Below are positions 17,454-25,700 of a stretch of 64,000 nt of DNA, piece after piece. The position numbers and the translations under genes are program-made. Below the pieces are notes generated by a model that did not search any database, was not told the DNA's origin, and saw nothing but the letters and a program-made list of their open reading frames with translations. The DNA is from Pseudozobellia thermophila (lineage in GTDB: Bacteria > Bacteroidota > Bacteroidia > Flavobacteriales > Flavobacteriaceae): NCBI RefSeq assembly GCF_900141855.1, contig NZ_FQYU01000001.1:965402-1029401 (forward strand), read 5' to 3'. The stretch's first letter is position 1. Every line of letters starts with the position of its first letter.

Positions 17454-20400
17454 TTAATGCGTGATGGTTTTGGGCCGGATCAAATGGCTTAAGGGGGATA
17501 AGGCCGAGAGGGCCTTGTCTATCGAGGTGATTTTTTCGAAGACCAATAACAGACGCAGTCCGTTTCGGGTCTGTTTTTCCTTCAATTTACAATGTTGGGG
17601 GTGACTTTGTACAAATTGCAATACTCTGGCGAATGCCGCGCTTTGGTAGAACGGTGATTGTTGGTCGGCGATAAAGTAGCCGATCAACTTTCCTTTCTTC
17701 ATAACGATGCGTTCGATGCCTATTTCGGTGGCGATCCATTTGATCCGTACCGAATTCAATAGGTCTTCGGCCTCGGCCGGGAGTTCGCCAAAGCGGTCGA
17801 TCAGTTCCTTGGCGTATTTTTGTAGGCCCTCTTCGTCCTTTACCTGATTGAGCTCGGTGTATAGGTTGAGTCGCTCGGTTACGTTGTTGATGTAATCGTC
17901 GGGGAAGAGCAGTTCGAAATCGGTGTCGATCTGGGTTTCTTTTACAAAGACCATTTCTTGGTGGCCCTCGACCTCTTCGTAAAGGTCTTTGAACTCGTTT
18001 TCCTTGAGCTCGTCAATGGCCTCGGCCAATATTTTCTGGTAGGTTTCGAAACCGATCTCATTGATAAAGCCGCTCTGTTCCCCTCCGAGGAGGTCGCCGG
18101 CCCCCCTGATCTCGAGGTCTTTCATGGCGATGTTAAAACCACTGCCCAATTCGGTAAACTGCTCCAAGGCCTCGATGCGCTTGCGGGCATCGGGGGTCAT
18201 TGCTTCGTATGGGGGGGTTATAAAAAAGCAGAAGGCCTTTTTGTTGCTACGGCCTACCCGACCGCGCATCTGGTGCAGGTCGCTCAACCCGAAGTTATTG
18301 GCGTTGTTGATGAAAATGGTATTCGCATTGGTTACATCGAGCCCGCTTTCGATAATGGTGGTGGAAACCAGTACGTCAAATTCGCCGTTCATGAAGGAGA
18401 GCATAAGGGTTTCAAGTTTCTTGCCGTCCATTTGGCCATGGCCGATGCCTACCTTCGCATCGGGCACCAAGCGCTGGATCAAGCCTGCCACTTCCTTGAT
18501 GTTTTCGATACGGTTGTGAATAAAAAAGACTTGTCCGCCCCGTTGGATCTCATAACTGATGGCATCCCGGATCGTTTCTTCGGTAAAACGGATGACGCGG
18601 CTTTCGATGGGGTAGCGGTTGGGCGGGGGCGTACTGATCACCGAAAGGTCCCTGGCAGCCATTAGGCTGAACTGGAGCGTACGCGGTATGGGTGTGGCCG
18701 TAAGGGTCAGCACGTCTACATTCTCCTTGATGGATTTCAGTTTGTCCTTAACCGAAACCCCGAACTTTTGTTCCTCATCGACGATGAGGAGTCCCAGATC
18801 CTTGAACTTTACGTTTTTGTTGACCAGCTGGTGGGTGCCGATGATGATGTCCACTTTGCCCGAGGCAAGGTTCTCCAAGGTTTCCCTGCGTTCTTTGGCG
18901 GTTCTAAAACGGTTCAGGTAGTCCACGCTTACGGGCATGTCCTTTAAGCGCTCCGTAAAGGTGCGGTGGTGCTGAAAGGCCAGGATGGTGGTAGGCACCA
19001 GTACGGCCACTTGTTTTCCGTTGTCGACGGCCTTGAAGGCGGCCCGTATGGCCACTTCGGTCTTTCCGAAGCCTACATCGCCGCAAATAAGGCGGTCCAT
19101 CGGGCGTTCGCTTTCCATGTCGCGCTTTACGTCTTCGGTGGCCTTGCCCTGGTCGGGTGTGTCCTCGTAGATAAAAGAGGCTTCGAGCTCGTTTTGCAGA
19201 TAGCTGTCGGGACTGTATTGAAAACCTTTTTGCAGTCTTCGCTTCGCATACACCTCAATGAGGTCGAAAGCAATCTTTTTGACGCGTGACTTCGTTTTTT
19301 GCTTCAGTTTTTTCCATGCGGCGGAGCCCAACTTATAGACCTTGGGCACCGTGCCGTCCTTACCGTTGAACTTTGATATTTTGTGCAGGGAATGGATGCT
19401 GACGTAGAGGATGTCGCGTTCGCCGTACATGAGTTTGATGGCTTCCTGCTTCTTGCCCTCCACATCTATTTTTTGAAGTCCGCCGAACTTTCCGATACCG
19501 TGGTCGATGTGTGTGACGTAGTCGCCGATTTCGAGCTTGTTCAGCTCCTTTAGGGTAATGGCCTGTTTTTTGGCGTAGCCGTTTTTGAGATGGAACCTGT
19601 GGTAGCGTTCAAAAATCTGATGGTCGGTATAACAGACCACCTTTAGTTCGTCGTCTATAAAACCTTGAAAAATAGGGAATACGATGGTCTCGTAATGTAC
19701 CTTTTGGTTGATGTCCTCAAAAATGGCCTGAAACCGTTTGGCCTGCTGTTCGCTGGCGCAAAAGATATAATTGGTATACCCCAGTTTTTTATGGCCGTTG
19801 AGGTTTTCGATAAGGAGGTCGAATTTTTTATTGAACGATGGCTGTGGCTTGGTGGCGAAGGAAATGGTGTCTCCGGCTTCGCCGAGGGTCGCCCCTCCCT
19901 CCATGGTGATCAGCCCGAAATTTTTCAATTGCTCCCTAAAACTGTCGGCGTTCATAAAGAGCTCTTGGGGTTCGGCGTGTTGAATGTCTTTCGACAGTTT
20001 GTCAAAGGCTTCCCCGGCCTTCAGAAAGAAGTCGTCCAGCCGGTCAAAGAGAAAATCGGGGTTTTTTATAAAAACCGAGGTTTCAGGGGAGATATAGTTG
20101 AGAAAGCCTTCCCGCTTTTCCTCCAAAAACTTATTGGCCACATTGGGGATAATGCTGATTTTGTTCACTTTTTCCGTAGAAAGTTGCGACTCAACATCAA
20201 AGGTCCGGATGCTGTCTACCTCGTCCCCGAAAAATTCGATACGGTAGGGCTCGTCGTGCGAAAACGAAAAGACGTCCACGATGCCGCCGCGCACCGAAAA
20301 TTCACCGGGCTCGGTAACAAAATCGACCCGTTTGAACTTGTACTCGAACAGCACCTCGTTGAGAAAATCCAAGGAGAGGGTGTCGTCGAGCTTTATCTTA

Positions 20401-20861
20401 AGGGTGTTTTTCTGTAGCTCTTTACGCGTAACCACTTTTTCGAAAAGTGCATCGGGGTAGGTGACGATCAGTGCCGGCTTTTTTCGCGAGTTGATCCGGT
20501 TGAGCACTTCGGCCCTCAAGAGTACGTTGGCATTATCGGTCTCTTCGATCTGGTAGGGCCTGCGGTAACTTCCCGGGTAGAACAGTACGTCCTTTTCACC
20601 GATCAGTTGCTCCAGGTCGTTGAGGTAGTAGGCGGCTTCCTCCTTATCGTTGAAAACTAAGAGAAAAGGCCTGTCCGATTTTCGAAAAACCTCTGAAAAC
20701 ACGAACGACAAGGAAGACCCCGTGAGCCCCTTTAAGACAAGGGTCTCTTGCGAATTCTGTTTTTTTTCTGTCTTTTGGGAGAATTTTTGGGCAATGGCGT
20801 CCTGCAGTTTTCGCGTTTGCGAAGACCGGGAAAACAGTTGTTGAATGGAAGATTGCGTCAA
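17454..20861 (-). CDS. mfd: Transcription-repair coupling factor
   Basis: A 1135-residue SF2 translocase that displaces RNA polymerase stalled at DNA lesions and recruits UvrA/UvrB. The N-terminal UvrB-homology region is present (VLFYPGSYRRPYQIEETDN, FSVRGGIVDVFSFSHDEPYR), then the RNA-polymerase-interacting domain (ELNKLEIGDYVTHIDHGIGK), the helicase core with Walker A GDVGFGKTEVAIRAAF near residue 595, the DEEQ box in LLIVDEEQKFGVSVKD, LTLTATPIPRTLQFSLM and the QMRGRVGRSNKKAF motif, and finally a TRCF C-terminal domain. Length is normal for the family. No neighbouring genes appear functionally linked. Confidence 0.97.
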   Translation of the reverse strand: MTQSSIQQLFSRSSQTRKLQDAIAQKFSQKTEKKQNSQETLVLKGLTGSSLSFVFSEVFRKSDRPFLLVFNDKEEAAYYLNDLEQLIGEKDVLFYPGSYRRPYQIEETDNANVLLRAEVLNRINSRKKPALIVTYPDALFEKVVTRKELQKNTLKIKLDDTLSLDFLNEVLFEYKFKRVDFVTEPGEFSVRGGIVDVFSFSHDEPYRIEFFGDEVDSIRTFDVESQLSTEKVNKISIIPNVANKFLEEKREGFLNYISPETSVFIKNPDFLFDRLDDFFLKAGEAFDKLSKDIQHAEPQELFMNADSFREQLKNFGLITMEGGATLGEAGDTISFATKPQPSFNKKFDLLIENLNGHKKLGYTNYIFCASEQQAKRFQAIFEDINQKVHYETIVFPIFQGFIDDELKVVCYTDHQIFERYHRFHLKNGYAKKQAITLKELNKLEIGDYVTHIDHGIGKFGGLQKIDVEGKKQEAIKLMYGERDILYVSIHSLHKISKFNGKDGTVPKVYKLGSAAWKKLKQKTKSRVKKIAFDLIEVYAKRRLQKGFQYSPDSYLQNELEASFIYEDTPDQGKATEDVKRDMESERPMDRLICGDVGFGKTEVAIRAAFKAVDNGKQVAVLVPTTILAFQHHRTFTERLKDMPVSVDYLNRFRTAKERRETLENLASGKVDIIIGTHQLVNKNVKFKDLGLLIVDEEQKFGVSVKDKLKSIKENVDVLTLTATPIPRTLQFSLMAARDLSVISTPPPNRYPIESRVIRFTEETIRDAISYEIQRGGQVFFIHNRIENIKEVAGLIQRLVPDAKVGIGHGQMDGKKLETLMLSFMNGEFDVLVSTTIIESGLDVTNANTIFINNANNFGLSDLHQMRGRVGRSNKKAFCFFITPPYEAMTPDARKRIEALEQFTELGSGFNIAMKDLEIRGAGDLLGGEQSGFINEIGFETYQKILAEAIDELKENEFKDLYEEVEGHQEMVFVKETQIDTDFELLFPDDYINNVTERLNLYTELNQVKDEEGLQKYAKELIDRFGELPAEAEDLLNSVRIKWIATEIGIERIVMKKGKLIGYFIADQQSPFYQSAAFARVLQFVQSHPQHCKLKEKQTRNGLRLLLVFEKITSIDKALSALSPLSHLIRPKTITH

Positions 20862-21158
20862 CCGTTATATTTTTAATAACCCATATAAAATGCTAAAGCA
20901 TATTTACACGGGATGATATTTTCCTTGCCCAATTTCAAATTGGGTTTTCACTTTTAAGAGTGCAAAGGTAAGGAACTCATTTTATGTAATTGCGCTCTTT
21001 TGTGCCCTATCGATCAATTAATCGACTACATTAAGGGCAAAAGTCGCCCCGCTTTGCCGATTGATTGGGCCACGCCCGCACCGTACCCCCAAAACATGCC
21101 GTATTTCCCCTGTTCCCACTTTGTCTAGGCGCCTCAGGTCGGGAGCATAAAATCGGTT
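20862..21158. other. 297-base intergenic region with mfd promoter, leader hairpin and a G+C-rich patch
   Basis: On the minus strand TACCTTTG (20963-20970) fits the -7 consensus and would give mfd a leader of about 95 bases. Within that leader, CCCAATT-TCA-AATTGGG (20928-20944) forms a small hairpin. Bases ~21040-21130 are clearly richer in G+C than the rest of the gap. On the minus strand they contain a short open frame (ATG at 21097, stop at 21026, 23 codons) that I do not recognise and do not call as a gene. Confidence 0.45.
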
Positions 21159-21956
21159 TCAGTCTTTTTGCAGTCTTTGCCTAAGTTTTTTGCCGGGACC
21201 TGCCTTCCGGTTGCGAAAGCCATGTGCCATTGAGGAGATGAAAAGAACGATTGCTGCGGCCAATGCCGAATAGGCAACACTTTCCATTGCATCTTTGTGG
21301 CGGACAAATATGGCTACAAAGGCCCACACGGCCACCAGTGCGAATTCGCGCATATTACGTGTCCAGGTGATGATAAGATTGATAAGGGTGGCAATCATTA
21401 TCACAATGATGGTCCAGGTCACTTCTGACAACGGGCCGCCTTCCCAGCCCAATTTTGCAAGGTATGCCGAAATATTGGCGATGGTTGCCACGGTTATCCA
21501 TCCCCCATACAAACTTATGGGCCACCACACGAGGGCGATGACCTCGATGGGCGCATCCCATCGTTCCATATTGGTATTTAAGATGATTTTTATCAATGAA
21601 ACGAGGATACCCAGCATTATCAAAACCGATAAACCCGTATGATCATATACGAAGGCCAATACCCATGCGCAATTGAGAAGGTTCGCAAGAAGGAACCAAT
21701 AACCGGTTTGGGCAATGAATTCCTTTGGTTGGGAAGAATAGGCCCTTTTTACTTGAAAAATGGAAAAGGCCAATAGGCCTAAAAAGATCAGGCCCCAAAT
21801 GGAAAATGCATATCCTGAGGGGGTGAATAGATTGTCGTATTTGGAACTGATTTCCCCTATAGTGGTGCCGTTTAGGCGAAAGGCCTGTGAGAGGTAATTG
21901 ATGAGAATGACGATAAGTACCGAAGCTAAATTGAGGATGGAGCGTGTTTTGGCCAT
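21159..21956 (-). CDS. TspO/MBR-related tryptophan-rich membrane protein
   Basis: A 265-residue integral membrane protein with about eight hydrophobic segments. Tryptophan-rich motifs recall the TspO/MBR superfamily: FTPSGYAFSIWGLIFLGLLA near residue 45, LLNCAWVLAFVYDHTGLS and VIALVWWPISLYGGWITVAT. TspO proteins bind tetrapyrroles or sterols; this longer form is common in Bacteroidota and its ligand is unknown. The ATG at 21956 is chosen because an exact TAnnTTTG element lies 17 bases upstream (21973-21980), which excludes the longer frame start at 22010. Confidence 0.68.
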   Translation of the reverse strand: MAKTRSILNLASVLIVILINYLSQAFRLNGTTIGEISSKYDNLFTPSGYAFSIWGLIFLGLLAFSIFQVKRAYSSQPKEFIAQTGYWFLLANLLNCAWVLAFVYDHTGLSVLIMLGILVSLIKIILNTNMERWDAPIEVIALVWWPISLYGGWITVATIANISAYLAKLGWEGGPLSEVTWTIIVIMIATLINLIITWTRNMREFALVAVWAFVAIFVRHKDAMESVAYSALAAAIVLFISSMAHGFRNRKAGPGKKLRQRLQKD

Positions 21957-21972
21957 GTTCTTCTGCTTTGGA

Positions 21973-21980
21973 CAAAAGTA
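21973..21980 (-). promoter_or_regulatory. -7 promoter element of the TspO-like gene
   Basis: TACTTTTG on the minus strand, exact TAnnTTTG, about 17 bases before the ATG. The same TACTTTTGTCC string occurs before pdeM. No clear -33 element. Confidence 0.55.
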
Positions 21981-22055
21981 ATTTGGCCTGCTGTTTTTTG
22001 TTGATGGCATCCCTTTTAAAAAGGACTTGTTTGAAATGGGAAATGGATGCCAAGG

Positions 22056-22688
22056 TCACACTTTTATAACCTCATCATCGGCGATTACGAACACTTGGTC
22101 ATCCTCCTGGGGTTGTAACACGTAGGTGCCGGTGAACGCACCAAAGGCGGGTAAGATCAATTGCCCATTTGTTTTGAAAAAGCAGGCCAGCCTTAGGTGT
22201 TGCCTCCCAAGGCCCTTCATTTTTATGGCAGGATGTAGGTGTCCGCAAAAATTGAAAAGTCCTTCTCTTTCTTCGGGATGATGCGTCAGTAAAAAACCGT
22301 CTACGATCAATTCGTCAAACTGGTCGATTTCCAAGGCTTCAAATCTTTCAGGGGCAATGATATCGTGATTTCCGGTAATCAAGGTGACCTTTGATGGTGT
22401 TTTTGCGATCCAGTTCTCGAACAGTACCCATTCCTTGTTGATGGACGAATGGAAGAGATCGCCCAAAAAGCAAATGTTAAATGGTTGGTATTTTTCGATG
22501 AGCCCATCCATCAAGACATAGTTCTTATGAACCGCGTGCTTGGGTACGGCCGCCCCGAACTTTCTAAAGTGGGAGACCTTGCCCAGGTGTACGTCGCTGA
22601 TCAGAAGGGTCGACTTTTCCACCCAAAAAAGGGCGCCCGATGGGTGCATTTCGAAATGTTGGTCTTGTATGATGAGGGAATGGGCCAT
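22056..22688 (-). CDS. pdeM: Ligase-associated DNA damage response endonuclease PdeM (metallophosphoesterase)
   Basis: A 210-residue calcineurin-like metallophosphoesterase. Metal ligands are visible in LLISDVHLGKVSHFRK (residues 29-44), FLGDLFHSS, TGNHDII, LTHHPEE and FCGHLHPAIK. The family motif FEMHPSGALFWVEK at the N-terminus is typical of PdeM, the manganese-dependent nuclease that accompanies the Lhr-like helicase, ATP-dependent ligase and MBL exonuclease in a DNA repair cluster. Here those partners lie 4.5-10 kb upstream on the same strand, separated by a large T9SS protein gene and its terminator, so pdeM is probably transcribed on its own. Confidence 0.92.
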   Translation of the reverse strand: MAHSLIIQDQHFEMHPSGALFWVEKSTLLISDVHLGKVSHFRKFGAAVPKHAVHKNYVLMDGLIEKYQPFNICFLGDLFHSSINKEWVLFENWIAKTPSKVTLITGNHDIIAPERFEALEIDQFDELIVDGFLLTHHPEEREGLFNFCGHLHPAIKMKGLGRQHLRLACFFKTNGQLILPAFGAFTGTYVLQPQEDDQVFVIADDEVIKV

Positions 22689-22693
22689 TGGGA

Positions 22694-22701
22694 CAAAAGT
22701 A
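22694..22701 (-). promoter_or_regulatory. Candidate -7 element directly abutting the pdeM start
   Basis: TACTTTTG on the minus strand is an exact -7 match only five bases from the pdeM ATG. If real, the mRNA would have almost no 5' leader. Confidence 0.45.
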
Positions 22702-22741
22702 CAAAATCGGGAAACGGGTCCTAAGAAGACCGGGAAAACAA

Positions 22742-22765
22742 AAAGGCCGGCAATCGCCGGCCTTT
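22742..22765 (-). terminator. Rho-independent terminator after the 1446-residue gene
   Basis: AAAGGCCGGC (22742-22751) and GCCGGCCTTT (22756-22765) form a 10-base stem with an AATC loop. On the minus strand a T-rich run follows. It lies 20 bases beyond the stop codon and separates this transcript from pdeM. Confidence 0.88.
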
Positions 22766-22785
22766 CTTATTTGGGGTCGAAACGA

Positions 22786-25700
22786 TCATTCCTTGATCAA
22801 TTTAACGCTTTCGACAAGGTCCTTGCCGTTGTAAATGCCCAAGACATAGACCCCTTTTCTCAGGTAAAAGGGATATAGTTTCTTACTGGTGGTGTTCTTG
22901 GGGATCCAGGTGCTATAGACCCATCTTCCGTAGGTATTGTATAGTACGGCCAGGTAGTGATCCGGCGTCGGTTCGGAAAAGGCGATGGTGGTACTGTACG
23001 TGAACGGGTTGGGACTTACCTTTATTTCCAGGTCTACCGGGGGCAGGTCTTCACAGCTGCCCAAGCTGGCCCCTCTTTTTAAAAAGGATGAAACGGCATA
23101 TTGGGAGACGCATAAGGTCCGCCCTTTGTAACAGATCTGAACCTTGGGGTTTCTTGGGTTGTTGCCACAACTTACGTCGTTGACGGCCACCTCGATGGTC
23201 TTGCTTGCCGAACAGCCATTTTCGTCGGTTACCGTGACCGTATACCCGGTGGTTTCCCCGGGGCAGACCGAGATGCTTTCCGTGGTTTCGCCGGTACTCC
23301 ATTCGTAGGTGAAGTTCCCTGCCCCGCCCATAACTTCCCATACGCTTAGGGTAGCGCAATTGTCGGTACCGTAGCCTATGGTAATCGTGGTATCCTCGGA
23401 AGTGACCAATTCCAAGGCGCTTGGTTCGTATATGGCAATAGTGGCCTCAAGGCTGTTTTGCAGGGCGTCGGTAACCGTAACCGAATATTCGCCAGGTTCC
23501 AGTCCTTCGATGGTCGGGGTGCTTGCCCCGTTGCTCCATACATAGGTGTAGGGGCCTACGCCTCCCGATACGGCCACCGTCGCGCTTCCATCGCCTTCCC
23601 CGTAACAACTTACATCGGTTTTGGCAATACTGTCCAAAACGAAGGGTTTTACCAGCATTCTTACCGATACCGGAAAATGGTCGGAAGCGGTCTGGGTGTA
23701 ATCGCTGTCGTAGAACTCGTAATGCACCTGGGCCGATTGCGCGATATAGTTTTCGGCCAGTTCGTTGCTTACCAAAATATGGTCGATTACGTTTTCCCGA
23801 AATGCATAAGACCGTAATCCTTGCTCGCTAAGCACGTCGGTGAGGATGTCGAAATTCGTCGTATCGGCAACGAAGGCCTGATAGGTAGAAAGGGTAGTGG
23901 ACACATCGTCGGCTACCGTTTCGTCCACATCATCGTTGTAATCGCCCAACACGACCAGGTTGTTGTCGGCGTAGTATTGGTTAAGACTGTCCCTTAGGAC
24001 CTCAACATCGTACTTGCGCATGTCGTAACGTTCTTGCGCACCACTGCTACTGTTCGCCCGGGCATGAAGGGCCACAAAGTCGTAGGCCGTTTCGGCGCCG
24101 TCGATGGTGACCGTGGTCGATATTAAAAAGGGCAGCCTTCCGCTGGCGTAGAAACGATCGGCATCGCTGGGGTAATCCGTTAAGAATGAGGTATCGCCGC
24201 CGTTGTAATAGGGGTGGATGCTTTCTAAAAGGACCTTGGTGCCGGTAACGGTCACCACATCGGTTTTATAGATAAAACCTACTTTTTGGCTCACGCCCGG
24301 GTCGTTGGGATAGGAGGTCGCCGGCGACAGGATGTAGTCGTAGCCCTCCAATTCGCCTACCATAGTGGCAAACAGGGCATCGTCCGATATTTCCTGAACG
24401 GCCATTATATCGGGATCGATACTTTGGATGACCGCCTTTACACTGTCTTTTTGTATGGCGTCCGAGTTCGGGTTGCCCGCTGCGGGCGAGTTGCCCTCGT
24501 CGCCGAACCATTCGATGTTCCAAGTAGCGATTTCCAAGGTCTTGTCGGCATCGACCTCGATGGGTAGGGTAGGGGCCTCATAGGCTTGGGCACAGGCAAG
24601 GTCGGTCCGGTTTCTCGGTAGCAATTGGTAGGTTTCGTAAAACCTTCCGACTACCCCGATTACTTGGTCGCAGGTTTCGGGTTGTGCCAATCCGACCAGG
24701 GCCTCGACATCATTGTCTATGCGCAGTTCCCCCGAACCGCTGCCATCGGAAACGAGGTAGTTCGAATTTCCGAAGAGCAAGTCGTTGGGCCGGGGAAAGG
24801 CTACGTTCGCTATGCTTACCAACTCACCGGGATGTTGCGAAAGCTGGTCCAAGCTAATTTCCAAGGGCAGGATCGGGTGGTCGGGCCTTCCGTTGTGGAC
24901 GACTTCGGTAACGGGACTGATCTGGAGCTGCTCGTTAAAGGAGCTTCTCACGCCTACTACGGTAATGGAATCGCCTACTTGAAAGGCGCCCGCGCCATGT
25001 ACCTTTTCATCAAAAACGGCTATGGCACCGGTTGCATCCTGGAGGTAGGCCGAACCTGCAAACTCGTCCGCTACGGTCAAGACCCCCGAAACGGAGACCA
25101 AGGTGCCGTCGGCCGCGGCTCGCGCATCGCTTATGGAAATAACATCCGGGTTTTCAGTGCTTCCGTCCCCACCGCCAAAAGTACCGATAGGAAAGGGCAG
25201 GGAGGCCGTAGCGTTGGTCGTGCTTCCGTCCAAAACATCGATGCCGCTGTAGGTCCAATCGTCCAAAATGAAAGAACCGCTGTTCAATGTACCTTCTTTT
25301 CTATAGGCCCATCCGTCGAGGTAGTCCCATGCCTGTCCGGAGCCATCCATATTGATATCGCCGAAGGTATCGATCACCTCGCCCTTGTAAAAAAGCTCTA
25401 TGGCGTCGTCGCCGTTAACGGAAACGGAATCGGAGGTGTAGTCGGGGGCGAACCCGAAATACGCGGTAAAACCGTCAATGTCGGTCGCTAGATACACGTA
25501 GGTATTCGCAGGAACGCCAACCGCGGGAAAGGTAAATTCTTCCCCGTCGGTGCCCCCGCCATTGTTGGCCGAGCCAAAGCCGTAGAGGCTAAGGTCGGCA
25601 ATGGCATTTCGGGCATAGAGTTCGACCGCCTTGGGTAAGCCTCCGGGTAAGGGGCCATCGACGATACCGGTAATCATTAGGTCGGGACCGTAGGATTGTA

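Noticed and set aside
17958-20417. Long plus-strand frames (up to 250 codons) opposite mfd
   Set aside because: Long antisense frames are expected opposite G+C-biased codons; mfd is intact and fully explains the region.
24625-25491. 288-codon plus-strand frame inside the 1446-residue gene
   Set aside because: Antisense shadow of repeat and OB-fold coding sequence; no signal, motif or promoter.
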